DNA of 64,000 bases from Gammaproteobacteria bacterium (GCA_027459765.1 DAIDHD010000028.1:1-64000); one strand, 5' to 3'. Shown: positions 8,921 through 21,259, counted from the first letter of the stretch. Translations and numbers: made by a program. The notes: generated by a model from the sequence alone, not told the origin.

Positions 8921-10333
8921 ATGCGCTCGGCGCCCCGCGGCCTGCTGCCCTGGCTGGTGGCGGTGGCGTTCTTCATGGAATCGCTCGACACCACCATCCT
9001 CAACACCGCGGTTCCCGCGGTTGCGGCCGCGCTCGGCGTGCCGCCGCTCAGCATGAAGTCGGTGCTCGCCAGCTACACGCTGAGTCTCGCCGTGTTCATT
9101 CCGGTGAGCGGCTGGATGGCGAACCGCTTCGGCACCCGACGCGTGTTCGGCGCCGCCATCGGCGTGTTCACACTCGGCTCCGCGCTCTGCGGCCTGTGCA
9201 GGGACATCCACTGGCTCGTCGCCTGCCGGATCCTGCAGGGATGCGGCGGCGCCATGATGCTGCCCGTGGGGCGCCTCACCATGGTGCGCAGCTTTCCCAA
9301 GGGCGAGCTCGTGCGCGCCATGAGCTTCGTCGCCATGCCCGGCCTGATCGGTCCGATGGTCGGACCGCTCGCGGGCGGACTCATCATCGGCTACTTCCAC
9401 TGGAGCGTGATCTTCTTCGTGAACCTGCCGATCGGGATCGCCGGCCTGTACCTCGCGTATCGCCACATGCCGGACTATCAGGCAGAGGCGCGCACGCCGC
9501 TCGATTTCGTCGGCCTGGTGCTGTTCGGCGCCGGCATCTCGCTGCTCTCGTACGTGCTCGAGGTGTTCGGCGACCACACCCTGAGCGCGCGCGAGGTGAC
9601 GGCGTTGCTCGGCATGGCGGCGGCGCTGCTCGCAGCCTACGCGGTCAATTCCCAGCACAGCGAGCACCCGCTGCTCGCGCTGCGGGTGATGCGCATCCGC
9701 AGCTTCCGGATCGCGATTAGTGGCAATCTGCTCACGCGGCTGGGGATCGGCGGAATTCCGTTCCTGCTGCCGCTGCTCTATCAGGTGGGCCTCGGCTACA
9801 CGCCGGTGCAGTCCGGCCTGCTCATCCTGCCGCAGGCCCTCGCGGCTATGAGCCTCAAGCTCACCATGCCGCGAATCCTCGCCCGCTTCGGCTACCGCCG
9901 CGTGCTGATCGTGAACACTCTCGCGCTGGCGGCGATGATCTCCCTGTTCGCAACCATCGGCCCCGCGACCTCACCGGCGGTCATCGTCGGGCTCGCCTTC
10001 TCGTTCGGATTCCTCGCCTCGCTGCAATACACCAGCATGAACACCTTGGCCTACGCCGACGTCGACACCAACGAGACCAGCGCCGCGAGCACCATCGCGA
10101 GCACGGTGCAGCAGATGGCGGTGAGCTTCGGCGTGGCCACCGCCTCGCTGGCGGCGGCCCTGTTCATTCCCGCGCGCGTGCAGGCGGGGCCCTCGCAGAT
10201 GATCCACGGCGTACACCTCGCCCTGATCGCGCTCGCCGTGCTCACCGCCGTGTCGACCAGCGTCTACGGCGGGCTGCGCGCCGGCGACGGCGCAGCCGTC
10301 AGCCGTCACCGCGAGGGACTGCAGGCGGGCTGA
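8921..10333 (+). CDS. MFS transporter, DHA2 (EmrB/QacA-like) family
   Basis: 470 aa, very hydrophobic, with about 13-14 predicted membrane helices. The N-terminal motif 'ESLDTTILNTAVPAVA' is diagnostic for the DHA2 drug:H+ antiporters, and 'GWMANRFGTRRVF' is the loop 2-3 motif A. Such proteins export toxic compounds or metabolites with proton exchange at the inner membrane. It follows pgm by only 11 bases and is probably in the same transcript, but no partner membrane-fusion protein (EmrA type) is near. The substrate is unknown; export of a sugar-derived compound is possible but unsupported. Confidence 0.88.
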   Translation: MRSAPRGLLPWLVAVAFFMESLDTTILNTAVPAVAAALGVPPLSMKSVLASYTLSLAVFIPVSGWMANRFGTRRVFGAAIGVFTLGSALCGLCRDIHWLVACRILQGCGGAMMLPVGRLTMVRSFPKGELVRAMSFVAMPGLIGPMVGPLAGGLIIGYFHWSVIFFVNLPIGIAGLYLAYRHMPDYQAEARTPLDFVGLVLFGAGISLLSYVLEVFGDHTLSAREVTALLGMAAALLAAYAVNSQHSEHPLLALRVMRIRSFRIAISGNLLTRLGIGGIPFLLPLLYQVGLGYTPVQSGLLILPQALAAMSLKLTMPRILARFGYRRVLIVNTLALAAMISLFATIGPATSPAVIVGLAFSFGFLASLQYTSMNTLAYADVDTNETSAASTIASTVQQMAVSFGVATASLAAALFIPARVQAGPSQMIHGVHLALIALAVLTAVSTSVYGGLRAGDGAAVSRHREGLQAG

Positions 10334-10343
10334 GGCCGCGAGC

Positions 10344-11249
10344 TCACTGCGCCTTGACGGCGTGGCCTCCGAATTCGTTGCGCATGGCCGCGAGCAGCTT
10401 GTCCGAGAACGAGTCCGCGTCCCGCGAGCGCAGACGCTCGAGCAGCGACGCCGCGATCACGAACGACGGCACTCCCAGCTCGACGGCCTCGGCCAGAGTC
10501 CAACGGCCCTCGCCGGAGTCGGCCACGTAGGGCGCGATGCCGGCGAGCGTGGGATTCTTGCCGAGCGCGTCCGCCGTCAGGTCGAGCAGCCAGGAGCGAA
10601 CGACGCTGCCGGAGCGCCAGATCTGCGCGATCTGGTGCAGGTCGAGCGCGAATTCGCGCTTGTGCATGAGGATGGAAAAGCCTTCCGCGTAGGCCTGCAT
10701 CAGGCCGTACTCGATGCCGTTGTGGACCATCTTGGTGAAGTGGCCGGAACCCACCGGGCCGACGCGGCCCCAGCCACGGTCGGGGGCCGGCGCGAGCGAC
10801 TCGAACACCGGGCGAAGCCGCTGCACCGTCTGCTCGTCGCCGCCGACCATGAGGCTGTAGCCTTCGGCCAGCCCCCAGATGCCACCACTGGTGCCGCAGT
10901 CGACCAGGTGGATGCCGCGCGGCGCGAGTGCGGCGGCGTGCCGCAGCGTGTCGCGATAGTAGGAATTGCCGCCGTCGATCACCGTGTCTCCGGGCTCGAG
11001 AAGGTCCGCCAGCGTCGCGATGGTCGCGTCGGTGACCTGCCCGGCCGGCACCATCAGCCACAGCGCGCGGGGGGCGTCGAGCGCGCGCACGAGGCCCGGC
11101 AGGGAGTCAGCCGTCCGACCGCCCGCCGTGACCAGCGCCCGCCGCGCGGCTTCGGCGGGATCGAACCCCACCACGTCGTGTCCCGCGCGCAGCAGCCGCG
11201 CGGCCATGTTGGCACCCATCTTGCCCAAGCCGATCATTGCGATTTGCAT
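10344..11249 (-). CDS. gnd: 6-phosphogluconate dehydrogenase, decarboxylating (short form)
   Basis: 301 aa, the short GndA/YqeC-like type, instead of the 468-aa E. coli enzyme. Oxidises and decarboxylates 6-phosphogluconate to ribulose-5-P. N-terminal Rossmann 'IGLGKMGANMAARL' (residues 6-19); 'DGGNSYYRDT' and 'DCGTSGG' in the substrate region; and 'GHFTKMVHNGIEYGLMQ' with the catalytic Lys and Asn. Short forms often prefer NAD+. The start 'MQIAMIG' at 11249 was chosen over an upstream in-frame codon (11354) because the Rossmann strand normally begins at residue 2-3. It converges on the zwf-tal-pgm operon, completing the oxidative pentose phosphate set apart from 6-phosphogluconolactonase, which I do not see. 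Confidence 0.93.
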   Translation of the reverse strand: MQIAMIGLGKMGANMAARLLRAGHDVVGFDPAEAARRALVTAGGRTADSLPGLVRALDAPRALWLMVPAGQVTDATIATLADLLEPGDTVIDGGNSYYRDTLRHAAALAPRGIHLVDCGTSGGIWGLAEGYSLMVGGDEQTVQRLRPVFESLAPAPDRGWGRVGPVGSGHFTKMVHNGIEYGLMQAYAEGFSILMHKREFALDLHQIAQIWRSGSVVRSWLLDLTADALGKNPTLAGIAPYVADSGEGRWTLAEAVELGVPSFVIAASLLERLRSRDADSFSDKLLAAMRNEFGGHAVKAQ

Positions 11250-11363
11250 GCCTGCCTCACCATCCGGCCGCCGCCGCTTCGAGTGGAACGATGCCGCAGA
11301 GTATAGGTCGGGCGCCGCCACCCCGGTATCGGAGTAGTCCGACGCAGCGCGCACGCGTCTTGT

Positions 11364-11369
11364 TAAGAT
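11364..11369 (+). promoter_or_regulatory. Possible -10 box just ahead of the Spinster-type MFS gene
   Basis: TAAGAT at 11364-11369 ends 11 bases before the ATG at 11381. If used, transcription would start about 5 bases before the start codon, giving an almost leaderless mRNA; no Shine-Dalgarno is visible. No clear -35. Confidence 0.3.
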
Positions 11370-11380
11370 GCCGCAGGCGC

Positions 11381-12658
11381 ATGAACGATCCTGCCGCGAA
11401 TTCCTGGAACAGATCGGCGACTTTGGGCCTCGCCGTGCTTTCCTTCATCAACCTGTTCAATTACCTGGATCGCTACGTCGTCTCCGCGCTGGTCGAGAGC
11501 CTCAAGGCTTCGGACCTGCACCTCGACGACGCACAGCTCGGTTCGCTGATGTCGGGATTCCTGATCGTCTATACCCTGGCGGCCCCCGTGTTCGGAGCGC
11601 TCGGAGACCGACGCTCGCGGCCGCGGCTGATCGCCATGGGCGTCGGCCTCTGGAGTCTCGCCACCGTGCTGTCCGGCTTCGCCGGCGCATATTTCACGCT
11701 GCTCGCGGCGCGCGCATCCGTCGGCATCGGCGAGGCGGCGTACGGCACCATCGCGCCGAGCCTGCTCGCCGATTATTACCCGGCCGACCGTCGCGGCCGC
11801 GTCATGGCGATCTTCTTCTGCGCCATCCCCGTCGGTTCCGCGCTCGGATTCGTGGTGGGCGGGCTGATCGACGCGCACTACGGCTGGCGGGCGGCATTCT
11901 TTGCCGCCGGACTGCCCGGACTCGTGCTCGCGGCGCTGTGCCTGCGCCTCACCGATCCGCCACGCGGCAGCCGCGATCGGCCGGCCCCGGACGGCGGCAG
12001 CGGTGCAGGTGGGGGTGCGGGTGCGGGTGCTGGCGTCGCCGCGACCTATCGCGCGCTGCTCGGCAACCGCGCCTACGTGCTCACGGTGCTCGGCTACGCG
12101 GCCTACACGTTCGCGGTGGGCGGCCTCGCCTACTGGATGCCGGCCTTCCTCGAGCGGGTACGCGGCGTTCCCCGAGCCGAGGCCACGGTGAGCTTCGGAG
12201 CGATCGTGGTCGTGACCGGCTTCGTCGGAACTTTTCTCGGCGGCTGGCTCGGTGATCGCGCCTTGCGCCGTTCGGGGCGCGCTTACCTGTGGATTTCGGC
12301 GCTCGCCACCCTCGGCTCGGCGCCCTTCGTCTGGCTGGCACTGGCGAGCACCTCGCGCTCGGGTTACGTCGCGGCGATGGTCGTGGCGCAGTTGCTCCTG
12401 TTCCTGTCCACCGGCCCCATCAATGCCGCGATCGTGAACCTGGTCCGTCCCAACCAGCGCGCCTCCGCGGTCGCGCTCGAAGTGTTCGCGATCCACTTGT
12501 TGGGCGATGCGACGTCGCCGTATCTCATAGGCGCGCTGTCGGACGCCACCTCGCTCGCCACCGCGGTGATGATCGTGCCCGCCGCCGTGATCGTTTGCGG
12601 CGTGATCTGGGCCATCGCGGCCCGCGCTCAGGGCGAACCGCTACCCGCCACTGGCTGA
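11381..12658 (+). CDS. MFS transporter, Spinster-like
   Basis: 425 aa with about 12 predicted membrane helices. The N-terminal 'INLFNYLDRYVVSALVESL' and the loop 'GALGDRRSRPRLI' are typical of the Spinster subgroup of the major facilitator superfamily; in bacteria these often sit near catabolic genes and TonB receptors. The central cytoplasmic loop (about residues 200-220) holds a low-complexity Gly/Ala run encoded by GGTGCx repeats at about 12,000-12,035. Its stop overlaps the end of malQ on the other strand by 18 bases. The substrate is unknown. Confidence 0.85.
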   Translation: MNDPAANSWNRSATLGLAVLSFINLFNYLDRYVVSALVESLKASDLHLDDAQLGSLMSGFLIVYTLAAPVFGALGDRRSRPRLIAMGVGLWSLATVLSGFAGAYFTLLAARASVGIGEAAYGTIAPSLLADYYPADRRGRVMAIFFCAIPVGSALGFVVGGLIDAHYGWRAAFFAAGLPGLVLAALCLRLTDPPRGSRDRPAPDGGSGAGGGAGAGAGVAATYRALLGNRAYVLTVLGYAAYTFAVGGLAYWMPAFLERVRGVPRAEATVSFGAIVVVTGFVGTFLGGWLGDRALRRSGRAYLWISALATLGSAPFVWLALASTSRSGYVAAMVVAQLLLFLSTGPINAAIVNLVRPNQRASAVALEVFAIHLLGDATSPYLIGALSDATSLATAVMIVPAAVIVCGVIWAIAARAQGEPLPATG

Positions 12659-14848
12659 AGCGCGCGGTCGCTCACGCGCGATCGCGGCCAGAGCCTGTGC
12701 CACCTCCGGGTGGCGCTCCACGTCCTCGAGATCCGCGCACAGCTTGCGGCGCCAGTTGGGATATTCGAGGTGAGTGCCCGGCACGTTCACGGGGTCGACC
12801 ATGCCGAGGAGGTCCTCGATCTGCACGGCGGCGAGCGCGGCGCTGGATCGCGAGAGGTACGCGTGCAGGGCCGCGGCGAGATCCGCCGTGAACGGCTCGG
12901 TGGGCGCAGCCGGCAGGCTCGGCGCGAGGCCCTCGGCGCGCAGCGCCGCGAGCAGCATCGCCCGCTCGCGTTCGCGCTCCTGCGCGACGCGGTCGGCCGA
13001 CTCCGGATCCGGATACAGTCCGAGGGCACGGCGCAGCTCGATGTCCTGTCCTTCCCAGAAGCTGCGCAAGGTGGGCATGTCGTGCGTGGTCACGGTCGCG
13101 AGCGCGCGCCGCACGATCTCGCCGGGGCGCCGGTAGTGCGCGTGGTCCCGCTCGAACAAGAGCACCTTGTAGTGGTACACGCCGAACTCGGGCATGGCGC
13201 GGCGCATCTCCTCGGGCACCACCCCGAGATCCTCGCCGACCACCAGACACTGTTCGCGCCAGCTCTCGACGGTGAGCGCGGCGAGCTGCGGATACAGCGG
13301 ATAATGCACGTATGCGCCCTGCGCGGGCGAGCCTCCCGCCGGCACCCACCAGAGCCGGAACAGCGACATCACGTGATCGAGGCGCAGAGCGCCATAGTGG
13401 CGCATGTTGGCGCGGATGAGGTCGATGAAATCCCCCAGCCGCCGCTCCTCCATCAGCACCGGATCCTGCGGCGGGATTCCCCAGCCCTGTCCCTTCAGCG
13501 CGAGCGGATCCGGAGGCGCTCCGATCTCCGCCCCGAGCCGATAGCCATCGCGGTCGGCCCAGGTCTCCGATCCGGAGGGGCTGGCGCCGACCGCGTAATC
13601 GCCGTAAAGGCCGATGGGCATCCCGAGCTCGCGCGCAAGTCGCTGCGCCTCGTCGAGTTGCCGATGGGCGAGCCACTGCAGATAGCGCTGAAAATCGATC
13701 GCAGCGGCGTGCTCCGACCGGAACCGTTCGACCGCCGGGCCACCGGGATCGCGAAATTCCTCGGGCCAGTTCTGCCACCCCGATTCCGTGCCTCGCGTGG
13801 CACGCAGGTGCATGTCGAGCGCGTCGAAGCAGGCGTGTCGATCCAGAGCGACTCCCTCGGCCGTCACGTAGTCGCGAAATTCGCGCGCTCGCGCACTGCC
13901 GTTGGCGAGATGGCGCACGCGAAAATCCTCATGGAGGAGCGCGAGGATCTCGAGCTTGAGCGCCGCGACCGTCGGATAGTCCACCAGCGAATCGGCCCGG
14001 CAACGCGCGAGACGCTGCCGGAAATCCTCATCCTCGCAACGTCGACGCGCCGCGGCGCAGGTCGCGAATTCCTCGACCCGCGGCACGGCGATGTACAGAA
14101 CGTTGAGAAAGCGCCTGCTCGAGGCGCTGTACGGGCTTGCGCGCGCGGGATCCGCCGGGGCCAGCGCGTGCAGCGGGTTCAGGCCGATGAAGCCCGCGCC
14201 GAGCGGGGCCAGCCAGCGGATGATCCGCTCGAGATCGGCGAAGTCCCCGATGCCCCAATTGTCACGGGAACGAACCGTGTAGAGTTGTACGGCGAGGCCC
14301 CACAGGCGCCCGCCGCCGCGGATCTGCACAGGCTCGAAGCACTCGGGCGGCGAGACGATGATGCGCGACGAGCCCACTTCACGGCCGCTCACCGCGAGCG
14401 TCAGTTCGTGGTAGCCGGGCGGCAGATCCTCCGGTATCTCGAGGCGGCGCCGCGACAGAGCCGTTCCCGCCACCTCGCCGCGCCAGATCTCCGGGCAATC
14501 GCCGAGACGACCCGTCCCCGTGCGCCGCCCGCCGCCGGCGAGTTCGATGGCCCAGGTGAAATCGGCTGCCGCGTCAGCGAGCGGCACGTTCAGATCGAGG
14601 CCGACGCGCGCCGCGCGCGCCGCCACCACGGGCGGCAGCCAACGTGCCCAGCAGCCGAGCTCGCGCCCGCGCAGCGCGCCCGCGACGGCGGCCGGATCCT
14701 CGATCGCCACCCCCATGGCGCGCAACAGAGCCGCCTTGACGGTGGCGTCGAAGTACCGCAACTCACCGCGGTAGTCGTGGTAGGCGTCGCCAATGCCGTG
14801 CAAGCGGGCCAATCGAGCGATCGATTCGATGTCCAAGAGCGTCAGCAC
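12641..14848 (-). CDS. malQ: 4-alpha-glucanotransferase (amylomaltase)
   Basis: 735 aa GH77 enzyme that transfers alpha-1,4-glucan segments between maltodextrins, recycling the short chains left by GlgP and GlgX. Catalytic motifs are present in order: 'ALRLDHVMSLFRLWW' (Asp nucleophile), 'VVGEDLGVVP' (acid/base Glu) and 'TTHDMPTLRSFW' (second Asp). An N-terminal extension of about 150 residues carries an extra beta-sandwich region, as in E. coli-like MalQ (694 aa). The start is taken as GTG 14848, which overlaps the glgX stop by 7 bases, the usual coupled arrangement; no ATG is available there. Last gene of the glgP-glgB-glgX-malQ operon. Confidence 0.94.
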   Translation of the reverse strand: MLTLLDIESIARLARLHGIGDAYHDYRGELRYFDATVKAALLRAMGVAIEDPAAVAGALRGRELGCWARWLPPVVAARAARVGLDLNVPLADAAADFTWAIELAGGGRRTGTGRLGDCPEIWRGEVAGTALSRRRLEIPEDLPPGYHELTLAVSGREVGSSRIIVSPPECFEPVQIRGGGRLWGLAVQLYTVRSRDNWGIGDFADLERIIRWLAPLGAGFIGLNPLHALAPADPARASPYSASSRRFLNVLYIAVPRVEEFATCAAARRRCEDEDFRQRLARCRADSLVDYPTVAALKLEILALLHEDFRVRHLANGSARAREFRDYVTAEGVALDRHACFDALDMHLRATRGTESGWQNWPEEFRDPGGPAVERFRSEHAAAIDFQRYLQWLAHRQLDEAQRLARELGMPIGLYGDYAVGASPSGSETWADRDGYRLGAEIGAPPDPLALKGQGWGIPPQDPVLMEERRLGDFIDLIRANMRHYGALRLDHVMSLFRLWWVPAGGSPAQGAYVHYPLYPQLAALTVESWREQCLVVGEDLGVVPEEMRRAMPEFGVYHYKVLLFERDHAHYRRPGEIVRRALATVTTHDMPTLRSFWEGQDIELRRALGLYPDPESADRVAQERERERAMLLAALRAEGLAPSLPAAPTEPFTADLAAALHAYLSRSSAALAAVQIEDLLGMVDPVNVPGTHLEYPNWRRKLCADLEDVERHPEVAQALAAIARERPRASASGG

Positions 14849-16830
14849 TCCAGCAGCGCGAGGCTGCGCGCGATCAAGGGATACTCGTCGCCTTGGTCGA
14901 GCCGCAGCGGCTCCACGTCGGCCGTCGCGGTGTCGATCAGGCGGGTCCATGGCCGTTGCACGCCCGCGCGCGGCAGGCCGAAGCGGACCTCGCGCGAATC
15001 AGCATTGAAGAGCATCAGCAGACGTCCCGCCACCGCGGTCCGCGGCCCGTACCAGACACCGAGCGTCTTGAGGTCGCCGTCCTGCCAATCCGCCTGCGAC
15101 ATCTCTTCGCCGCGAGGATGCAGCCAGGTCACGTCCTTCGCTCCCGCCCGGGAGGCGATGCCCTTGAGGAAGGTGTCGCGGCGGAATTCCGCGTGCCGCC
15201 GCCGCAGGTGCGCCAAGTGGCGCGTGAAGCGCCACAGATCGCGATTCGTCTCGAGCAGCGACCAGTCGATCCACGACAACGGGTTGTCCTGACAGTAGGC
15301 GTTGTTGTTGCCGCCCTGGGTGCGCCCGAACTCGTCACCGGCCTGCAGCATGGGCACCCCCAGGGACAGGAACAAGGTCGCGAGCAGATTGCGCGCCTGA
15401 CGTGCGCGCAGCTCGTTCGTCTGCCGGTCGTCGGTGGCCCCCTCCACGCCGCAGTTCCAGCTGAGGTTGTTGCCGTGTCCGTCGGCGTTGCCCTCGAGAT
15501 TGGCCTCGTTGTGCCGGTCGTTGTAGCTCACGAGGTCGCGCAGCGTGAACCCATCGTGCGCGGTGACGAAATTGACGCTGGCGGTGGGCTTGCGTCCGCC
15601 GTGGCGGAAAAAGTCGCTGGAACCGGCGATTCGCTCCGCCAGCTCGCCCACCTTGGCCGCGTCGCCGCGCCAGAAGGAGCGCACGGCATCGCGGTAGCGG
15701 TCGTTCCACTCCGACCATCCCGACGGGAACCGGCCGAGTTGATAGCCGCCCCAGCCGACGTCCCAGGGCTCGGCGATGAGCTTGGTGTAGGCGAGCGCAG
15801 GTTCGGCGCGCACCGCGGCGAAGAAGTCGGAATCGGCGTCGAAGCCCTGGCGGTCGCGCGCGAGCACGGTGCCGAGGTCGAAGCGGAATCCGTCGACGTG
15901 CATCTCCTCGACCCAGTACTTCAGGCACTCGACGATCGACGCGCGCACCGCGGGGTGAGCGCAATTGACGGTATTGCCCGTGCCCGTCAGATTCTCGTAA
16001 TAGCGCGGGTCTTGGGGTACGAGCCGGTAGTAGACGTCGTTGTCGATGCCCTTCCAGGAGATCGTCGGACCCGATTCGTTGCCCTCCGCGGTGTGATTGA
16101 AGACGACGTCCAGGATCACCTCGATGCCGGCGGCGTGCAGCGTCTTCACCATGGTCTTGAACTCGACCACCGGATCCTCGACGGCGTATTGGGTCGCCGG
16201 CGCGAACCAGGCGATCTGGTTGTAGCCCCAGTAGTTCACCAGCCCCCGCTCCAGCAGGAACGGCTCGCTCTGGAATGCCTGGCAAGGCAGGAGTTCGACG
16301 CTGGTGATGCCCAGCGACTCGAGGTAGGACACCACCGCGGGCGCGGTCAGCCCGAGATACTTGCCGCGCCACGACTCGGGCACGCCCGGGTGGAGGCGGG
16401 TGAAGCCCTTGACGTGCATTTCGTAGACGACGGTGTCACGCCACGGCACGGCGGGCGGGCGGTCGCCGCTCCAGTCGAATTCGCGCTCCACCACCCGCGC
16501 GCGCGGCGGCACGGTGGCCGTCACGGCGCGCGCGTGCGGATCGAGCAGGACCACCCCGGGGTCGAAACGCAGCCCCCGCTCGGGCTGCTGCGGGCCGTGC
16601 ACGCGATAACCGTAGCCGGTTCCAGGGCGCGCGCGGCGCGGCGAGAGAAAGCCGTGCCACACGTCGCCGGTGCGCGCCGGCAGATCCACGCGCGCGCGCT
16701 CCTCGCCGGCCTCGTCGAACAGGCACAGCTCGACGCGGGTCGCGCGGCTCGAGCGCAGCGCGAAATTCACGCCGCTCTTGGTCCAGGTCGCGCCGAGCGG
16801 ATGCGGGGCGCCGGACGGGATGGTCTTCAT
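14842..16830 (-). CDS. glgX: Glycogen debranching enzyme (isoamylase type)
   Basis: 662 aa GH13 enzyme, the usual GlgX length. Hydrolyses alpha-1,6 branches left on phosphorylase-limited glycogen. An N-terminal CBM48-like domain ('SGVNFALRSSRATRVELCLFD') precedes the TIM barrel. The catalytic residues sit in 'DGFRFDLGTVLARD' (nucleophile), 'LIAEPWDVGWGGYQLGRFP' (acid/base) and 'TAHDGFTLRDLVSYN'. The ATG at 16830 is the first in a plausible position, 26 bases after glgB. Works with GlgP upstream and MalQ downstream in the same operon. Confidence 0.96.
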   Translation of the reverse strand: MKTIPSGAPHPLGATWTKSGVNFALRSSRATRVELCLFDEAGEERARVDLPARTGDVWHGFLSPRRARPGTGYGYRVHGPQQPERGLRFDPGVVLLDPHARAVTATVPPRARVVEREFDWSGDRPPAVPWRDTVVYEMHVKGFTRLHPGVPESWRGKYLGLTAPAVVSYLESLGITSVELLPCQAFQSEPFLLERGLVNYWGYNQIAWFAPATQYAVEDPVVEFKTMVKTLHAAGIEVILDVVFNHTAEGNESGPTISWKGIDNDVYYRLVPQDPRYYENLTGTGNTVNCAHPAVRASIVECLKYWVEEMHVDGFRFDLGTVLARDRQGFDADSDFFAAVRAEPALAYTKLIAEPWDVGWGGYQLGRFPSGWSEWNDRYRDAVRSFWRGDAAKVGELAERIAGSSDFFRHGGRKPTASVNFVTAHDGFTLRDLVSYNDRHNEANLEGNADGHGNNLSWNCGVEGATDDRQTNELRARQARNLLATLFLSLGVPMLQAGDEFGRTQGGNNNAYCQDNPLSWIDWSLLETNRDLWRFTRHLAHLRRRHAEFRRDTFLKGIASRAGAKDVTWLHPRGEEMSQADWQDGDLKTLGVWYGPRTAVAGRLLMLFNADSREVRFGLPRAGVQRPWTRLIDTATADVEPLRLDQGDEYPLIARSLALLEC

Positions 16831-16856
16831 GGCCGGATGCGCTCGCGGCGCGCCCT

Positions 16857-18767
16857 TCAGGAGCGCGGCCCCTCGAGGATGAGTGCGCCTAGAGGCGGCA
16901 GGTCGAGTTCGAGCACGCAGTCGCCCGCCCCCTCCCGGGCGGACGCGCTCGATTGCCGGTTGTAGCCCGAGCCGCCGAGGTGGGCCGCGTCGGTGTCCAG
17001 GAGCTTGCGATACTCCCCGGCGCGGACCACACGCAACGGGTAACGGTTCCGCGGCACCGGCGTTGCGTTGAATACGCACACCACGGGAGGGTCGCCGAAT
17101 TGCGGCCGCGAGCGGCGCTCGAAGGCGAATACACTCTCGTCGGCGTTGTTCACCTCGAGCCAGCGAAAGCCCTCGCTCTCGCAGTCGAGATCGTGCAACT
17201 GACGCAGCGCCCGGTACAGCCGATTCGCCTCGCGAACGCAATCGCGCAGGCCGAGGTACGCCAGGTCCTGGAGCTGGGACCACTCCAGCTGATCGTCGTG
17301 GCGCCACTCCCGCCACTGGCCGAACTCCGAGCCCATGAACAGCAGCTTCTTGCCGGGGTGCGCGCACATGTATCCCACCAGCAGGCGGAAATTCGCGCGT
17401 CTCTGCCATTCGTCGCCCGGCATCTTCGCGATCAGCGCCCGCTTGCCGTGGACAACCTCGTCGTGCGAGATCGGCAGGATGAAATTCTCCGACCAGGCGT
17501 ACACGAACGAGAAGGTGATGAGGTTGTGGTGGTAGCGGCGGTGGATCGGGTCCTCGGCGAAGTAGCGCAGCGTGTCGTTCATCCAACCCATGTTCCACTT
17601 GAAGTTGAAACCGAGCCCGCCGTGAGCGGGAGGGATGGTGACGCCGGCGAAGGCCGTCGACTCCTCGGCGATGGTCAGGAACCCCGGGAAGGAGCGGTGC
17701 ACGGCGTCGTTCATCTGGCGCAGGAAGTCGATGGCCTCCAGATTCTCGCGGCCGCCGTGGCGGTTGGGCAGCCACTCGCCCTCGTTGCGGCTGTAGTCCA
17801 GGTACAGCATCGAGGCGACGGCGTCGACCCGCAGGCCGTCGACGTGGTAGCGATCGGCCCAGAAGATCGCGTTCGCCACCAGGAAGTTGCGCACCTCGTG
17901 GCGGCCGTAGTTGAACACCTTCGTGCCCCAGTCGCGGTGCTCGCCCAGGCGCGGATCCTCGTGCTCGTAGAGCGCCGTGCCGTCGAAGTGCGCGAGACCG
18001 TGCGGATCGCGGGGAAAGTGCGCCGGCACCCAGTCGAGGATGACGCCGATGCCCGCCCGGTGGCACGCGTCCACGAATTGCATGAACTCGCGCGGCGACC
18101 CGTAACGCGCCGTGGCGGCGAAGTAGCCGCCGACCTGGTAGCCCCAGGAGGCGTCCAGCGGGTGCTCCGCGACGCCCATCAGCTCGACGTGCGTGTAGCC
18201 CAAATCGAGCACGTAGGGAATGAGTTGCTCGATCGCCTCATGCCAGTTCATGAATGGCGGCCTGCGCTCGTGCCACGGCCTCCGCCAGGAGCCGAGGTGG
18301 ACCTCGAAGACGCTGATCGGCCGCCGCCGGGGATCGTCCGCCGCGCGCTGCCGCATCCACTCCTCGTCCCCCCAGGCGTAATCGTCGAGCGAGGCGACCA
18401 GCGAACCGGTGTCCGGCCGAAGCTGCATCGCGAAGCCGTACGGGTCGGCCTTGTGCAGAAGGTGGCCCTGGCGAGTGCGCACCTCGTACTTGTACTCGCA
18501 ACCCTCGCCGAGACCCGGCAGGAACGTCTCCCAGATGCCCGAGGAGCCGCGCGGCTGCATCACCGCGAGATTGCCGTTCCACTGGTTGAAGGGCCCGACG
18601 ACGCTCACCCGTTCGGCATTCGGAGCCCAGACGGCGAATTGAGTCCCCGCCGAGCCGTTGCGCGACGTGGGGTGCGCGCCGAGCTTCTCGTATATGCGCT
18701 CGTGGCGCCCTTCGCCGAAAAGGTACAGGTCGTAATCGGTCAGGGCCGGATCGGTCAAGCGACTCAC
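16857..18767 (-). CDS. glgB: 1,4-alpha-glucan branching enzyme
   Basis: 636 aa, shorter than the 728-aa E. coli enzyme because the first N-terminal (N1) domain is absent; this short form is common. It forms alpha-1,6 branches in glycogen. The protein begins with 'YDLYLFGEGRHERIYEKLG' and a CBM48 ('FAVWAPNAERVSVVGPFNQWNG'), then the GH13 barrel with 'DGLRVDAVASMLYLDYSR' (nucleophile Asp), 'LTIAEES' (Glu) and 'LPISHDEVVHGK' (Asp). It lies 4 bases after glgP. There is no glycogen synthase (glgA) or ADP-glucose pyrophosphorylase (glgC) in the window. Confidence 0.96.
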   Translation of the reverse strand: MSRLTDPALTDYDLYLFGEGRHERIYEKLGAHPTSRNGSAGTQFAVWAPNAERVSVVGPFNQWNGNLAVMQPRGSSGIWETFLPGLGEGCEYKYEVRTRQGHLLHKADPYGFAMQLRPDTGSLVASLDDYAWGDEEWMRQRAADDPRRRPISVFEVHLGSWRRPWHERRPPFMNWHEAIEQLIPYVLDLGYTHVELMGVAEHPLDASWGYQVGGYFAATARYGSPREFMQFVDACHRAGIGVILDWVPAHFPRDPHGLAHFDGTALYEHEDPRLGEHRDWGTKVFNYGRHEVRNFLVANAIFWADRYHVDGLRVDAVASMLYLDYSRNEGEWLPNRHGGRENLEAIDFLRQMNDAVHRSFPGFLTIAEESTAFAGVTIPPAHGGLGFNFKWNMGWMNDTLRYFAEDPIHRRYHHNLITFSFVYAWSENFILPISHDEVVHGKRALIAKMPGDEWQRRANFRLLVGYMCAHPGKKLLFMGSEFGQWREWRHDDQLEWSQLQDLAYLGLRDCVREANRLYRALRQLHDLDCESEGFRWLEVNNADESVFAFERRSRPQFGDPPVVCVFNATPVPRNRYPLRVVRAGEYRKLLDTDAAHLGGSGYNRQSSASAREGAGDCVLELDLPPLGALILEGPRS

Positions 18768-18771
18768 CCGG

Positions 18772-21249
<2,478 letters not shown>

Positions 21250-21259
21250 CTTAGTGGTT

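Noticed and set aside
12001..12035. GGTGCx tandem repeats
   Set aside because: They code for a Gly/Ala linker in the cytoplasmic loop of an MFS carrier; a low-complexity coding tract, not a separate repeat element.
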